DNA of 64,000 bases from Yinghuangia seranimata. GTDB lineage: Bacteria; Actinomycetota; Actinomycetes; Streptomycetales; Streptomycetaceae. The notes under the pieces are model-generated. The model worked only from the letters and a program-made list of their open reading frames with translations. It searched no databases and was not told where the DNA came from. Each line of letters begins with the position of its first letter. The first letter of the stretch is position 1. A program made the position numbers and the translations under genes. Positions 17,554 through 26,364 of this stretch are shown here, piece after piece. The stretch is from the NCBI RefSeq assembly GCF_029953285.1, contig NZ_JASAOI010000027.1, forward strand, positions 1 through 64,000, in the 5' to 3' direction.

Positions 17554-17585
17554 GCGTGACGGGCGAGGCGTAAGAGGAGGCGGCG

Positions 17586-19265
17586 TTGGTCGGGGGAGAC
17601 GTGAGGACGGTGCTGCGCGGCGGTCTGGTCGCGGACGGCACCGGCGGGGCGCTGTACCGCGCGGACGTGGCGCTGTCGGCCGGCCGGGTCACCGAACTCG
17701 GCCCCGATGTGGAGGCGATGCCGGGGGACCGGGTGCTGGACGCGTCCGGCTGCGTGGTGGCGCCGGGCTTCATCGACGTCCACACGCACTACGACGCCCA
17801 GGTCTTCTGGGACCCGGCGTGCACGCCGTCGAGCTACCACGGGGTGACGACGGCGGTGCTGGGCAACTGCGGCTTCTCGCTGGCGCCTTGCCGACCCGAT
17901 CGGCGCGCGCTGATGGTGCGGATGCTGCACGACCTGGAGGACATGCGCACCGACACCCTGGAGGCCGGGATCGGCTGGGGTTTCGCGACCTTCGGCGAGT
18001 ACCTGGACGCCGTGGAGCGGCTCGGCCCCGTCATCAACCTCGCGGCGTACGTGGGGCATTCGGCGGTGCGCATCGACGTGATGGGCGAGGAGGCGTACGA
18101 GCGCGAGGCCACCGACCTTGAGGTCGCCGAGATGCGCATGGCGGTGCGGGACGCGCTCGCGGCGGGCGCGATCGGGTTCGCGACGAGCGCCTCGCCGACC
18201 GGGCGGCGCTGTCCGTCGCGGTTCGCGGGCGCCGCCGAGACGACCGGCTTGCTGGACGAACTGCGCGACGCCGGACGGGGAGTGGCCTCCTTCGTGCCGG
18301 GTGGCGCGTTCGACCACGCCGCGCTGTACGAGCTCCAGCCGCGTATCGGACGGCCGTTCACGTGGACCGCGCTGCTCGCCCTCGCGGACGGACGGCACCG
18401 CGAATGGGCGGACCTGCACCGCGCGGGGACCGCGGCCGGGGCGGACGTGCACCCGCAGGTGACCTGTCGGCCGCTGGTCGCACAGACGACGCTGCTGGCA
18501 CCGTTCGCGTTGCGCGCCGCGAGCCTCGCGGAACTCGAAGGCTCCTCAATGCTGTTGCGGGCCGCCGCCTACCGCGACCGGGGGTGGCGCGACCGGCTCG
18601 CCGCCGAGCTCGCCGAGGGCTTGCTGGCGCCGCGCTGGGACCGCTGGTTCGTCGCCGAGTCGGGCGACGAGGCCCTGGTCGGGCGGACGGTCGCCGAGGT
18701 CGCCGAGGAACGCGACACGGCGCCGCTGGACTGCGCGCTCGACATCGCGCTCGCGGACGACCTCGCGACGCGGTTCACGGTCGTGCTGGCCAACGACGAC
18801 GAGGCCGAGGTCGCCGACCTGCTCACGCTGGACGGCGCCGTGCTGGGGCTGTCGGACGCGGGCGCCCACCCCGACCAGATCTGCGACGCCGTACTGCCGA
18901 CGGACCTGCTCGGCGGATGGGTGCGCGACCGCGGCGTGCTGGCGCTGCCGGCGGCGGTGCGCAAGCTGACCGGCGAGCCGGCCGACCTGTTCGGGCTCGC
19001 GGACCGCGGCTACCTGCGCGTGGGCGCGGCCGCCGACGTCGTGGTGTTCGACCCGGCGGCGATAGGACCGGGCCCGATCAGGCGCGTGACGGACTTCCCG
19101 GCGGACGCGGACCGGCTGGTGGCGGACGCGCCGACCGGCGTGCGGCACGTCCTGGTCGCCGGGGTGCCGATCCGGTGCGAGGAGCGGCAGGTGGACCGCC
19201 CGATCGACTTCTGGGGCCACGCCCCGGGACGCGTCCTGCGGTCCACGGCGGACGGCGAGCGCTGA
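17586..19265 (+). CDS. Amidohydrolase, N-acyl-D-amino-acid deacylase type
   Basis: 559 residues from a TTG at 17586, chosen because GAGGAGG sits 6 nt upstream. An N-terminal composite beta domain (RGGLVADGTGGALYRADVAL) leads to the metal motif GFIDVHTHYDAQVFWDP (H66, H68). GNCGFSLAPC, AYVGHSAVR and GLSDAGAHPDQICDAVLPTD follow, and the C-terminus returns to the beta domain. This order is typical of D-aminoacylase/dihydroorotase-like enzymes that cleave C-N bonds in N-acyl-D-amino acids or related amides. The true substrate may differ. It is likely co-transcribed with the aldehyde dehydrogenase. Confidence 0.88.
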   Translation: MVGGDVRTVLRGGLVADGTGGALYRADVALSAGRVTELGPDVEAMPGDRVLDASGCVVAPGFIDVHTHYDAQVFWDPACTPSSYHGVTTAVLGNCGFSLAPCRPDRRALMVRMLHDLEDMRTDTLEAGIGWGFATFGEYLDAVERLGPVINLAAYVGHSAVRIDVMGEEAYEREATDLEVAEMRMAVRDALAAGAIGFATSASPTGRRCPSRFAGAAETTGLLDELRDAGRGVASFVPGGAFDHAALYELQPRIGRPFTWTALLALADGRHREWADLHRAGTAAGADVHPQVTCRPLVAQTTLLAPFALRAASLAELEGSSMLLRAAAYRDRGWRDRLAAELAEGLLAPRWDRWFVAESGDEALVGRTVAEVAEERDTAPLDCALDIALADDLATRFTVVLANDDEAEVADLLTLDGAVLGLSDAGAHPDQICDAVLPTDLLGGWVRDRGVLALPAAVRKLTGEPADLFGLADRGYLRVGAAADVVVFDPAAIGPGPIRRVTDFPADADRLVADAPTGVRHVLVAGVPIRCEERQVDRPIDFWGHAPGRVLRSTADGER

Positions 19266-19308
19266 CAGCACCGACAGCACCGACAGCAGCGACAGCGGTG
19301 ACTGCGGC
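19264..19308 (+). repeat. Short tandem repeat, five 9-nt units
   Basis: Units GACAGCACC (x2), GACAGCAGC, GACAGCGGT and GACTGCGGC directly follow the amidohydrolase stop codon. The run fills half of the 92 bp gap before the P450 gene and could vary in copy number. Confidence 0.8.
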
Positions 19309-19357
19309 GACACAGGTACGGCACGACCGACACCGACCACACCAGGAAGGCAGGCCA

Positions 19358-20644
19358 GTGGCCGACCAGCAGACCTCCGACGCCCCCACTGAGTTCGACG
19401 CGTTTGACGCGTTCGCGGCCAAGAACGCGCTCAACGGCGTCGGCGTCGTCAAGGACCCGTACCCGCGGCTCGCCGAACTCCGCTCGCAGTGCCCCGTCCA
19501 CCAGGGCTCGGTGTCGGCGCGCTTCGACCTCCCCGGCGCGGACCGGATCATCGCCGCCGAGGACGAGCAGGCGTCCGTCTACACCTACCAGGGCGTCGAC
19601 GCCGTCCTGCGCGACGCGGCCTCGTTCTCGTCGAGCTGGTACCGCATGTCGATCGGCGACGTCATCGGCCGGACCATCCTGGAGATGGACCCGCCCGAGC
19701 ACCGCCGCTTCCGCTCGCTGATCTCCCCGGCCTTCACGCGTCGCGAAATGGACCGCTGGGAGCACGGGTTCGTGCGCGGGATCGTCGACGCGTACCTCGA
19801 CCGCTTCCGCGCCGACGGACGTGCCGACCTGGCCGCGGACTTCGCGTTCCACTACCCGATCCACGTCATCGCGGTCGCCGCCGGGCTGCCGGTCGTGGAC
19901 CTGCCCGAGTTCTACCGGCACACGGCGCTGCTGACCAACGTCGCCGTCTCCCAGGACGAACGCCTCGCCGCGTCACGCGACCTCGGCGCCATGGTGCAGG
20001 AACTCATCGACGCCCGCCGCGCCGAGCCCGCCGACGACCTCATCGGCGTCCTGGTCCGCGCCCGGCTCAACGACGAGGACTGGGACGGCGCCAGCGACCG
20101 GCAGCTCACCGACGACGAGATCGTCGCCTTCCTGCGCCTGCTCGTCCCGGCCGGCGCCCAGACCACCTACCGCGCCATCACCACCGTCCTCTACGGCCTG
20201 CTCAGCCACCCCGACCAGCTCGCCGCCGTGCGGGCCGACCGCTCGCTGATCCCGCAGGCGATCGAGGAGGGCCTGCGCTGGGAGGTGCCGCTGCTGGCCG
20301 TCGGGCGAACGGCGGTGCGCGACACCGTCGTCGAGGGCTGCCCGGTCCGCGCGGGCCAGCACGTCAACGCCCCCGTCGCGGCCGCCAACCACGACCCGTC
20401 GCGCTGGGAGCGTCCGGACGAGTTCGACATCTTCCGTACGCCCGTCCCGCACGTGTCCTTCGGCGTCGGCCCGCACGTGTGCCTCGGCATCCACGCGGCC
20501 CGTATGGAGATGCGCGTCGCGCTCGACCTGCTGCTCGACCGGCTGCCCGGGCTGCGCCTGGACCCGGACACTCCCTGCGACGGCGTCACCGGCCTGGGGC
20601 TGCGCACCGCCGTGCGCCTGCCCGTGGTCTTCGACACACCCTGA
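19358..20644 (+). CDS. Cytochrome P450
   Basis: 428 residues from GTG 19358, with AGGAAGG 9 nt upstream. P450 signatures are complete: I-helix LVPAGAQTTYRAI, ExxR motif in EEGLRWE, and heme loop FGVGPHVCLGIH with proximal C375. ILEMDPPEHRRFR (helix C region) is also clear. Soluble and without a membrane anchor, it is a bacterial class I type that needs a ferredoxin and reductase, neither of which is encoded nearby. It probably hydroxylates or oxidises a small substrate, perhaps feeding the amidohydrolase and aldehyde dehydrogenase of the same cassette (inference). Confidence 0.95.
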   Translation: MADQQTSDAPTEFDAFDAFAAKNALNGVGVVKDPYPRLAELRSQCPVHQGSVSARFDLPGADRIIAAEDEQASVYTYQGVDAVLRDAASFSSSWYRMSIGDVIGRTILEMDPPEHRRFRSLISPAFTRREMDRWEHGFVRGIVDAYLDRFRADGRADLAADFAFHYPIHVIAVAAGLPVVDLPEFYRHTALLTNVAVSQDERLAASRDLGAMVQELIDARRAEPADDLIGVLVRARLNDEDWDGASDRQLTDDEIVAFLRLLVPAGAQTTYRAITTVLYGLLSHPDQLAAVRADRSLIPQAIEEGLRWEVPLLAVGRTAVRDTVVEGCPVRAGQHVNAPVAAANHDPSRWERPDEFDIFRTPVPHVSFGVGPHVCLGIHAARMEMRVALDLLLDRLPGLRLDPDTPCDGVTGLGLRTAVRLPVVFDTP

Positions 20645-20740
20645 CGGCTGAGCGTGGCCCTGTTGATCTGGCGGACGAGGCGTTAGCGTGCCGCCGCACC
20701 AAGGGCCGTGGCCGGAACGAGCGGGGAGTGGGCGGGCGCG

Positions 20741-21862
20741 ATGACCGATGTGACGACGGGGACGACGGGCGCGACGGACACCGAGCTGGGTGTCGTCATC
20801 GTCGGGACGGGCTTCGGGTGCCTCACGCACCTGCCGGCGTTCCGCGACGCGGGGTTCGAGGTGCGCGCGCTCGTCGGGCGCGACCCCGAGAAGACCCGGG
20901 CGCGGGCCGAACGCTTCGGTGTGCCGCACGCGTTCACCTCGCTGACCGAGGCGCTCGCGCTGGACGGCGTCGACGCGGTCAGCGTCGCCACGCCGCCGCA
21001 CACGCACGCCGACCTCGTGATCGAGGCCGTCGAGGCCGGCAAGCACGTGGTGTGCGAGAAGCCCTTCGCCGCCGACGCCGAGCAGGCCCGCCGCATGCTC
21101 GACGCCGCCGAGAAGGCCGGTGTCGTCCACCTGCTCGGCACGGAGTTCCGCTGGTCGACGCCGCAGGCGCTGCTGCGCCGCGTGGTCGCCGAAGGCGCGG
21201 TCGGCACGCCGACGCTCGCCACCTGGCTGCTGCACATCCCCGTGCTCGCCGGCCCCGACGCGGAGGTCCCGGAGTGGTGGGGCCGCGCCGAGGACAGCGG
21301 CGGCTGGCTGGGCGCGCACGCCACCCACTGGATCGACCAGGTCGAGTACACGCTCGGCGCGATCGAGGGCGTCAGCGCCGGGCTGCCGATCGTCTCCGAC
21401 CGGCCCGGGCAGACCGCCGAGGACACCTTCAACATCCGCTTCCGCACCGTCACCGGCGTCGAGGGCACGCTGCAGAGCTCCGGCGCGGTGTACGGGCCGC
21501 CGCAGATGATCACGCGGGTGGCGGGCACGCACGGCACCGCGTGGGTCGAGTTCGAGGACGTGTGGCTCGGCGACGCCGAAGGCGACCGCAAGGTCCCGGT
21601 GCCCGACGACCTGGCGAACCCCGCGCCCGAGCCGCCGCCCGGCGATCTGCTGCACACCGCGTACGACCTGCTGCACTGCATGGGCATCGACCGGGCGCCG
21701 TACGCGCGGCTCGCCGGCACGTTCCGCGACCTGATCCTGGGCTGCGAGGTGCCGGCCGACCCGCCGTACGCGACGTTCGCCGACGGCGTCGCGAACCAGC
21801 TGGTGCTGGACGCCGTGCGCCGGTCGGCGGCGGAGGGCCGCTGGGTCGCGGTCGAGCGCTGA
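20741..21862 (+). CDS. Gfo/Idh/MocA family oxidoreductase
   Basis: 373 residues from ATG 20741, with GGGGAG upstream; an in-frame GTG at 20708 would add 11 residues. The N-terminal Rossmann fold starts VVIVGTGFGCLTHLPAF and contains HVVCEKPFAADAEQA, the EKP motif of the family. The C-terminal half carries WLGAHATHWIDQVEYTLG, with the conserved histidine region. Family members oxidise or reduce sugars, inositols and related alcohols using NAD(P). It is the last gene of the tRNA-bounded cassette; 71 bp later comes the second initiator tRNA. Confidence 0.9.
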   Translation: MTDVTTGTTGATDTELGVVIVGTGFGCLTHLPAFRDAGFEVRALVGRDPEKTRARAERFGVPHAFTSLTEALALDGVDAVSVATPPHTHADLVIEAVEAGKHVVCEKPFAADAEQARRMLDAAEKAGVVHLLGTEFRWSTPQALLRRVVAEGAVGTPTLATWLLHIPVLAGPDAEVPEWWGRAEDSGGWLGAHATHWIDQVEYTLGAIEGVSAGLPIVSDRPGQTAEDTFNIRFRTVTGVEGTLQSSGAVYGPPQMITRVAGTHGTAWVEFEDVWLGDAEGDRKVPVPDDLANPAPEPPPGDLLHTAYDLLHCMGIDRAPYARLAGTFRDLILGCEVPADPPYATFADGVANQLVLDAVRRSAAEGRWVAVER

Positions 21863-21933
21863 CCCCGGAACACGCGGGTCGCGGTAATCGATTTGGCGAA
21901 CGGGGCACGCTGCCGTACTGTTGTCTTCACCGA

Positions 21934-22010
21934 CGCGGGGTGGAGCAGCTCGGTAGCTCGCTGGGCTCATAACCCAGAGGTCGCAGGTTCAAATCCTGTC
22001 CCCGCTACCA
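21934..22010 (+). tRNA. Initiator tRNA-Met (anticodon CAT), right copy, CCA encoded
   Basis: Identical over its mature 74 nt to the tRNA at 15099, with the same initiator features. Here the 3' CCA is encoded (22008-22010), unlike the left copy. The two genes form direct repeats 6835 bp apart. A strong hairpin follows. Confidence 0.97.
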
Positions 22011-22015
22011 CGTAC

Positions 22016-22050
22016 GAAGGTCCGGTTGCCTTTCTGGCAACCGGACCTTC
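22016..22050 (+). terminator. Terminator of the right initiator tRNA
   Basis: A perfect 15 bp stem (GAAGGTCCGGTTGCC at 22016-22030 with 22036-22050) and a TTTCT loop start 6 bp after the tRNA CCA. Confidence 0.88.
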
Positions 22051-22131
22051 GCCGTTGAAGAAACAGCATTGTCATCTAGTTATCGAGAAATCGACCCTGA
22101 CGCGTGCGTCCGATGATGCGACGATGGACGT

Positions 22132-24129
22132 ATGGGGGTACGGCGGGGACGAGGTGAGCGGAGCGCGCCTGCGCAGCCGCCACCTGACCCTGCCCGAATT
22201 CCTGTGGAAACGACGGATATTTCGGCTTCCGTCCCGGAGAGTGAGGCGTTCCCGACCGTCGTCCTCGACCGCGGCCGGTCCGACGGCTACCTGACGCCTC
22301 CGGCCAAACACCCTGACGACTATGCGGTGTTGGTGCCGTTCCGTCCCCGCCGCCGCGCCGCGGGCGCCGACGGCGGAGGCCCGGCCGCCGACTTCGCCGG
22401 CGCCGAGCCGCTGGACGACGACGACCTCGACCGCCGCGAACTCGCCGAGCTGGAAAGGCGCTACCGCGACCGCGCGGGTCGCGACGCGACCGCCGCGAGC
22501 CGACTCGGCCTGATGCTGCTGCGCCGCGGCGAGGAGAACGAGGCCGAGCCGTGGCTGCGCCGCGCCGCCGAGGCCGGGCACCGCGGCGCCGCCACCAACC
22601 TCGGCGTACTGATGCACCGTCAGGACCGGCTCGACGAGGCGCGGCGCTGGTGGTACCGGGCCGCCGAGGCGGGCAGCCGCATCGCGGCGTTCTCGCTCGG
22701 CGCGCTGCTCCTGGACACCGCCCTCGACGACGGGCCCGCGACGGCCGAGCAGGACGGCGACGACCTGGGCCAGGCGCTCTACTGGCTGCGCAACGCGGCC
22801 GAGGCCGGGCACGTCCGCGCGGCCCTGGTGCTCGGCGAGTTCCACGAGCAGCGCGGCCAGGCCGGCGCCGAGCGCTGGTACCGGCGCGCCGCCGAGGCCG
22901 GGCACCCGGAGGCCGCGTACCGGCTCGGCCGGCTCGGGCAGGACCGGGGCGACGAACGGGCGGCGTCCGCGTGGTTCCTGCGCGCCGCGTCGTGCGGCCA
23001 CATAAGGGCCGCCGTACGCCTCGCGCGGCAGTTGCAGCGCGCGGGGGACACCGACGAGGCCGAGGGCTGGTTCCGGCTCGCCGCCGAGGAGGGCGACCCG
23101 GGCGCGGCCCGCGCGCTCGGCTTCCTGCTCCAGGACGCGGGCGACGCGGACGGCGCCGCGCACTGGTGGCGGCGTGCCGCGGAGGCCGGCGACGGCATGG
23201 CCGCGAACGCGCTCGGCGCGCTGCTGGCCGCCGAGGGCCGGGCCGGCGAGGCCGCGCACTGGTACGAACGCGCCGCCGCCACCGGCGAGTCCAACGGCGC
23301 CTTCAACCTCGGGCTGCTGTACACCGCGCGCGACAACCAGGAGGAGGCCGAGCGCTGGTACCGCATGGCCGCCTACGCCGGGCACGCCGACGCCGCGAAC
23401 GCCCTTGCCGGGCTGTTGCTGTCGCGAGACGACGAGGAGGAGGCCGAGGTCTGGTTCGCGCGCGCGAGCGAGGCGGGCAGCCTGGACGGCGCCTACAACC
23501 TCGGCATCCTGTTTGCGCGCCGACCCGGTGCCGAGCCGCAGGGCGCCGCCGAGCGCTGCTGGGCGCGCGCGGCCGAGGGCGGACACCCGGACGCCGCACT
23601 CCAGTTGGGGCTGATCATGGAGCGCCGCGGTGCCGACGGGGAGGCCGCGCGCGCGTACCGCGTCGCGGCCGGTGCCGGGCGCACCGTGGCGGCCTGCCGG
23701 CTCGCCGCGCTGCTCGTCCGCGCCGGCGACACCGAAGGGGCCGAGCACTGGTACGGCACGGCGGCGGACTCCGGGCATGTGCCGGCCATGCTGCGCGCGG
23801 GCATCCTGCACGCCAAGCGCGGCGCGGAGGGCTCGGCCGCCCGCCGGTTCCGGGCCGCGGCCGACGCCGGAAGCGTCGCCGGGGCGTGGAACCTCGGCCT
23901 GGTGCACCTGCGGCGCGGCGACCCCAAGGGTGCCGAGCCGTGGCTGCGCGCGGCGGCCGAACGCGGCCACGGGCGTGCGGCGATGCGGCTGGTGGTGCTC
24001 GCCTTGAAGGCGGGCGACCCGGTCGCCGCGGAGCGCTGGTGCGGGCCTGTCATCACCCACGGCCCGCCCGAACTCGCGGCGCGCGCGGAGCGGTTGCTGC
24101 GCGCTCTACGCGAGGAGCTGGCGTCGTAG
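22132..24129 (+). CDS. Sel1/TPR-repeat protein
   Basis: 665 residues. After a ~100-residue acidic and variable N-terminus, the protein is a long solenoid of roughly fourteen ~36-residue helical repeats. The repeat pattern is AEAGHxxAAxxLGxLLxxRG followed by EAExWYRRA. Examples include NLGVLMHRQDRLDEARRWWY and GAWNLGLVHLRRGDPKGAEP. No catalytic domain, signal peptide or membrane helix is seen, so it is probably a cytoplasmic protein-interaction scaffold. Similar proteins exist in Streptomyces near this locus. The start is uncertain: ATG 22132 has no clear ribosome-binding site and a GTG at 22207 is possible. Confidence 0.85.
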   Translation: MGVRRGRGERSAPAQPPPDPARIPVETTDISASVPESEAFPTVVLDRGRSDGYLTPPAKHPDDYAVLVPFRPRRRAAGADGGGPAADFAGAEPLDDDDLDRRELAELERRYRDRAGRDATAASRLGLMLLRRGEENEAEPWLRRAAEAGHRGAATNLGVLMHRQDRLDEARRWWYRAAEAGSRIAAFSLGALLLDTALDDGPATAEQDGDDLGQALYWLRNAAEAGHVRAALVLGEFHEQRGQAGAERWYRRAAEAGHPEAAYRLGRLGQDRGDERAASAWFLRAASCGHIRAAVRLARQLQRAGDTDEAEGWFRLAAEEGDPGAARALGFLLQDAGDADGAAHWWRRAAEAGDGMAANALGALLAAEGRAGEAAHWYERAAATGESNGAFNLGLLYTARDNQEEAERWYRMAAYAGHADAANALAGLLLSRDDEEEAEVWFARASEAGSLDGAYNLGILFARRPGAEPQGAAERCWARAAEGGHPDAALQLGLIMERRGADGEAARAYRVAAGAGRTVAACRLAALLVRAGDTEGAEHWYGTAADSGHVPAMLRAGILHAKRGAEGSAARRFRAAADAGSVAGAWNLGLVHLRRGDPKGAEPWLRAAAERGHGRAAMRLVVLALKAGDPVAAERWCGPVITHGPPELAARAERLLRALREELAS

Positions 24130-24166
24130 AGCCGCCGGACCCGGGGCGTCCGGGACCGGCGGCTCT
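24128..24166. terminator. Bidirectional terminator-like hairpin
   Basis: AGAGCCGCCGG at 24128-24138 pairs with CCGGCGGCTCT at 24156-24166, followed by TTCA on the plus strand. It overlaps the end of the Sel1 gene stop and faces the converging ABC transporter operon. Confidence 0.78.
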
Positions 24167-24187
24167 TTCAGACGCTTCGGGCTTCGG

Positions 24188-25351
24188 CTATCCGCTGTGC
24201 CCGACGGCCTCGGCGTAGAAGGAGCGGTCGACGAGCTTGTCCTCGGGCAGCGCGGGCGCCTGGACGACCTCGCCCTCGACGAACATCTTCTCCGCCTTGT
24301 CGACGGTGCCCTTGCGGATCTCCCAGTCCGTCACCAACGACGGTACGGCGGCGAGCAGTTCGGGCTTGTTGCCGAGGATCTGCGCGAGCTCCTGCACGAA
24401 CGCCGGGTCCGCCTTGTAGTCGCCCGCGAAGTAGGTGCTCACGGTGCGGATCATCGCGCGCGCGAACGCGGTGCCCGCGGCACGGTTCTTGTCGAGCAGG
24501 CTCGGCCCGTACAGCATGCCGCCGATCGGCTCGCCGGCCGGCTGGCCGCCGAGGAACGCGTAGCCCGGCTTGTTCTCGAAGTCCTTCCACGCCGGGTCGA
24601 GCAGCCATGCGGCGTCGACGCCGCCGTTCTGCAGCGCCTGGATGTTGCTCTGCGCGTCCAACTGCTTGAACTGCACGTCGGTGACCTTGGTGTTGTGCTT
24701 CTCCAGCACCGACGCGATCGGGTACATGATGATCGACGTCTTGCCCACGAGGCTGCCGAAGGTCTTGCCCTTCAGATCCACCTGGTCCGCGGTCTGGCCG
24801 TCCTTGAGGCGCACCCACACGCCGGACTTCGACTTCGGGTCCGAGGAGTAGTTGCCGAGCACCCACTTGACGTTGAAGCCCTGCTTGGCGGCGTTGACCA
24901 TGCCGGCCTCGGGCGCCGAGTACAGCACGTCGATCTCGCCCTTGGAGAGCAGCGTGATGGCGTCCGTCGACGGCATCTGCTTGAGCTCGACGTCCAGGTT
25001 CTCCTTCGCGAACTCTCCCTTCGCGATGGCCACCCGGATCGGGCCCAGGTACTCGGCCGACAGCGTGCCGGCCGTCACGACGATGTGCGTCTTGGCCGGA
25101 AGCGGCTTCGCGGCCGGCGTGTTCGGCGCGCAGCGCGCCGGCGCTCTGGTCGGCGAGAGGTCGGCCGGGTCGGTCCAGCCCTTCTCGCAGCCGGGCACCG
25201 AGGCGACCTGCGCGGACGGCGTCGGCGCCGACTTGGCGGTGTTGTCGGTGTCGTCGGACGACACGCAGGCGGACAGCAGCGCGGTGCAGGCGACCAGTGC
25301 GGTGGCGAGTGCGGTACGGCGACCCGCACGGGGGGACGGGAGCAGCGGCAT
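24188..25351 (-). CDS. ABC transporter substrate-binding lipoprotein (NitT/TauT type)
   Basis: 387 residues from ATG 25351, preceded by AAGG-type sites. A lipoprotein signal peptide is clear: basic start, hydrophobic LATALVACTALL and lipobox LSAC. The mature domain has the SsuA/NMT1-like pattern: IVVTAGTLSAEYLGPIRVAI, LLSKGEIDVLYSAPEAG and TSIIMYPIASVLEK. Such proteins deliver small sulfonates, nitrate, thiamine precursors or similar compounds to the membrane permease. It is the third gene of the operon, after the ATPase and permease; the ligand is unknown. Confidence 0.9.
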   Translation of the reverse strand: MPLLPSPRAGRRTALATALVACTALLSACVSSDDTDNTAKSAPTPSAQVASVPGCEKGWTDPADLSPTRAPARCAPNTPAAKPLPAKTHIVVTAGTLSAEYLGPIRVAIAKGEFAKENLDVELKQMPSTDAITLLSKGEIDVLYSAPEAGMVNAAKQGFNVKWVLGNYSSDPKSKSGVWVRLKDGQTADQVDLKGKTFGSLVGKTSIIMYPIASVLEKHNTKVTDVQFKQLDAQSNIQALQNGGVDAAWLLDPAWKDFENKPGYAFLGGQPAGEPIGGMLYGPSLLDKNRAAGTAFARAMIRTVSTYFAGDYKADPAFVQELAQILGNKPELLAAVPSLVTDWEIRKGTVDKAEKMFVEGEVVQAPALPEDKLVDRSFYAEAVGHSG

Positions 25352-25368
25352 GGACACCTTGCCTTTCC

Positions 25369-26364
25369 TCAGGAGCCGCCCGGGCCGCGGCGGTCCGGGG
25401 CCCAGGGGGTGAGCAGCCGGCCGATCAGCCGGACGAGTTCGGAGAAGAGCACGCCGACGACGGCGACGGTGATGATGCCGACGTACATCGCCTTCTGGTC
25501 GAAGATGTTCTTGGCGTTGAAGATCAGGTAGCCGAGGCCGTCGTTGTTCGGCGACGCGAGGCCTTCCGACGCGACGATCACCAGGACGGCCATTCCGGAC
25601 GCCAGGCGCAGCCCGACCACGACGGGTGGGAGCGACGCGGGGATGAGGATGTGCCGGTACATCTGCCACTGGCTCGCGCCGAAGACGGTCGCGGCTTCGC
25701 GGTAGCCCTCGGGGACGGCGAGGACGGCGGCCATCGTCTGGATCCAGATCAGGAAGAACACGGTGACCGCGACGAGCATGATCTGCGGGGTCTCGCCGAG
25801 GCCGAAGATGAGCAGGAAGATCGGCAGCAGGGCGAGCTTGGGGACGACGTAGAGGGCGTCCAGCATCGGTTCCAGCGCGGCGCGGACCAGCGGGATCGAA
25901 CCGGTCAGCAGGCCGACGACGTAGCCGGCGAGCGAACCGAGCAGGAAGCCCGGGACGACGCGCTTGAGGGTGGCCCAGATGTCCGGCCACAGCTTGCCGT
26001 CGACGAGGCGCTTCCAGCCGTCTTCGAGGATCGTCTGCGGCGCGGGGTAGATGCGCGAGTCGATCCACTTCTGCTGGACGGCCAGTTGCCACCACAGGAG
26101 CAGCAGCAGGGGTACGGCGATGCCGAGGGTGATCTCCAGCGTGCGGCGGCGGCGCCGGGCTCGGTCCGGGTCGAGTTCGGCGGGGCCGGGGGAGCGGGTG
26201 AGCAGGAGCGTGGGGGTGGGCTTGGCCTGTTCGGTTCCGGGGGCTCCGGGGGCTCCGGGGGTTCCGACGGTTCCGTTGGTTCCGTCGGGTGTGGTGGCTG
26301 CGGTTCCGGGGGCTTCGGCCTTGGCGGCTTCGGCTTCGGTGGCTTCGGTGGTTCCGTCGCTCAT
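25369..26364 (-). CDS. ABC transporter permease (NitT/TauT type)
   Basis: 331 residues from ATG 26364. The first ~75 residues are Ala/Thr/Gly-rich and unusual, with a PGAPGAPG run. A first membrane helix (LGIAVPLLLLLWWQLAV) and about five more follow. The cytoplasmic EAA loop is GYREAATVFGASQWQMYRHI. The gene overlaps the upstream ATPase gene by four bases (ATGA), which implies translational coupling. The binding-protein gene follows 17 bp downstream. It forms the membrane channel of a NitT/TauT-family importer. Confidence 0.92.
   Translation of the reverse strand: MSDGTTEATEAEAAKAEAPGTAATTPDGTNGTVGTPGAPGAPGTEQAKPTPTLLLTRSPGPAELDPDRARRRRRTLEITLGIAVPLLLLLWWQLAVQQKWIDSRIYPAPQTILEDGWKRLVDGKLWPDIWATLKRVVPGFLLGSLAGYVVGLLTGSIPLVRAALEPMLDALYVVPKLALLPIFLLIFGLGETPQIMLVAVTVFFLIWIQTMAAVLAVPEGYREAATVFGASQWQMYRHILIPASLPPVVVGLRLASGMAVLVIVASEGLASPNNDGLGYLIFNAKNIFDQKAMYVGIITVAVVGVLFSELVRLIGRLLTPWAPDRRGPGGS

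Noticed and set aside
15094-22008. Integrative element with attL/attR at the tRNA 3' ends
   Set aside because: Both tRNA copies are complete and no integrase or excisionase gene lies between them; a tRNA gene duplication or integrase-less cassette fits better.
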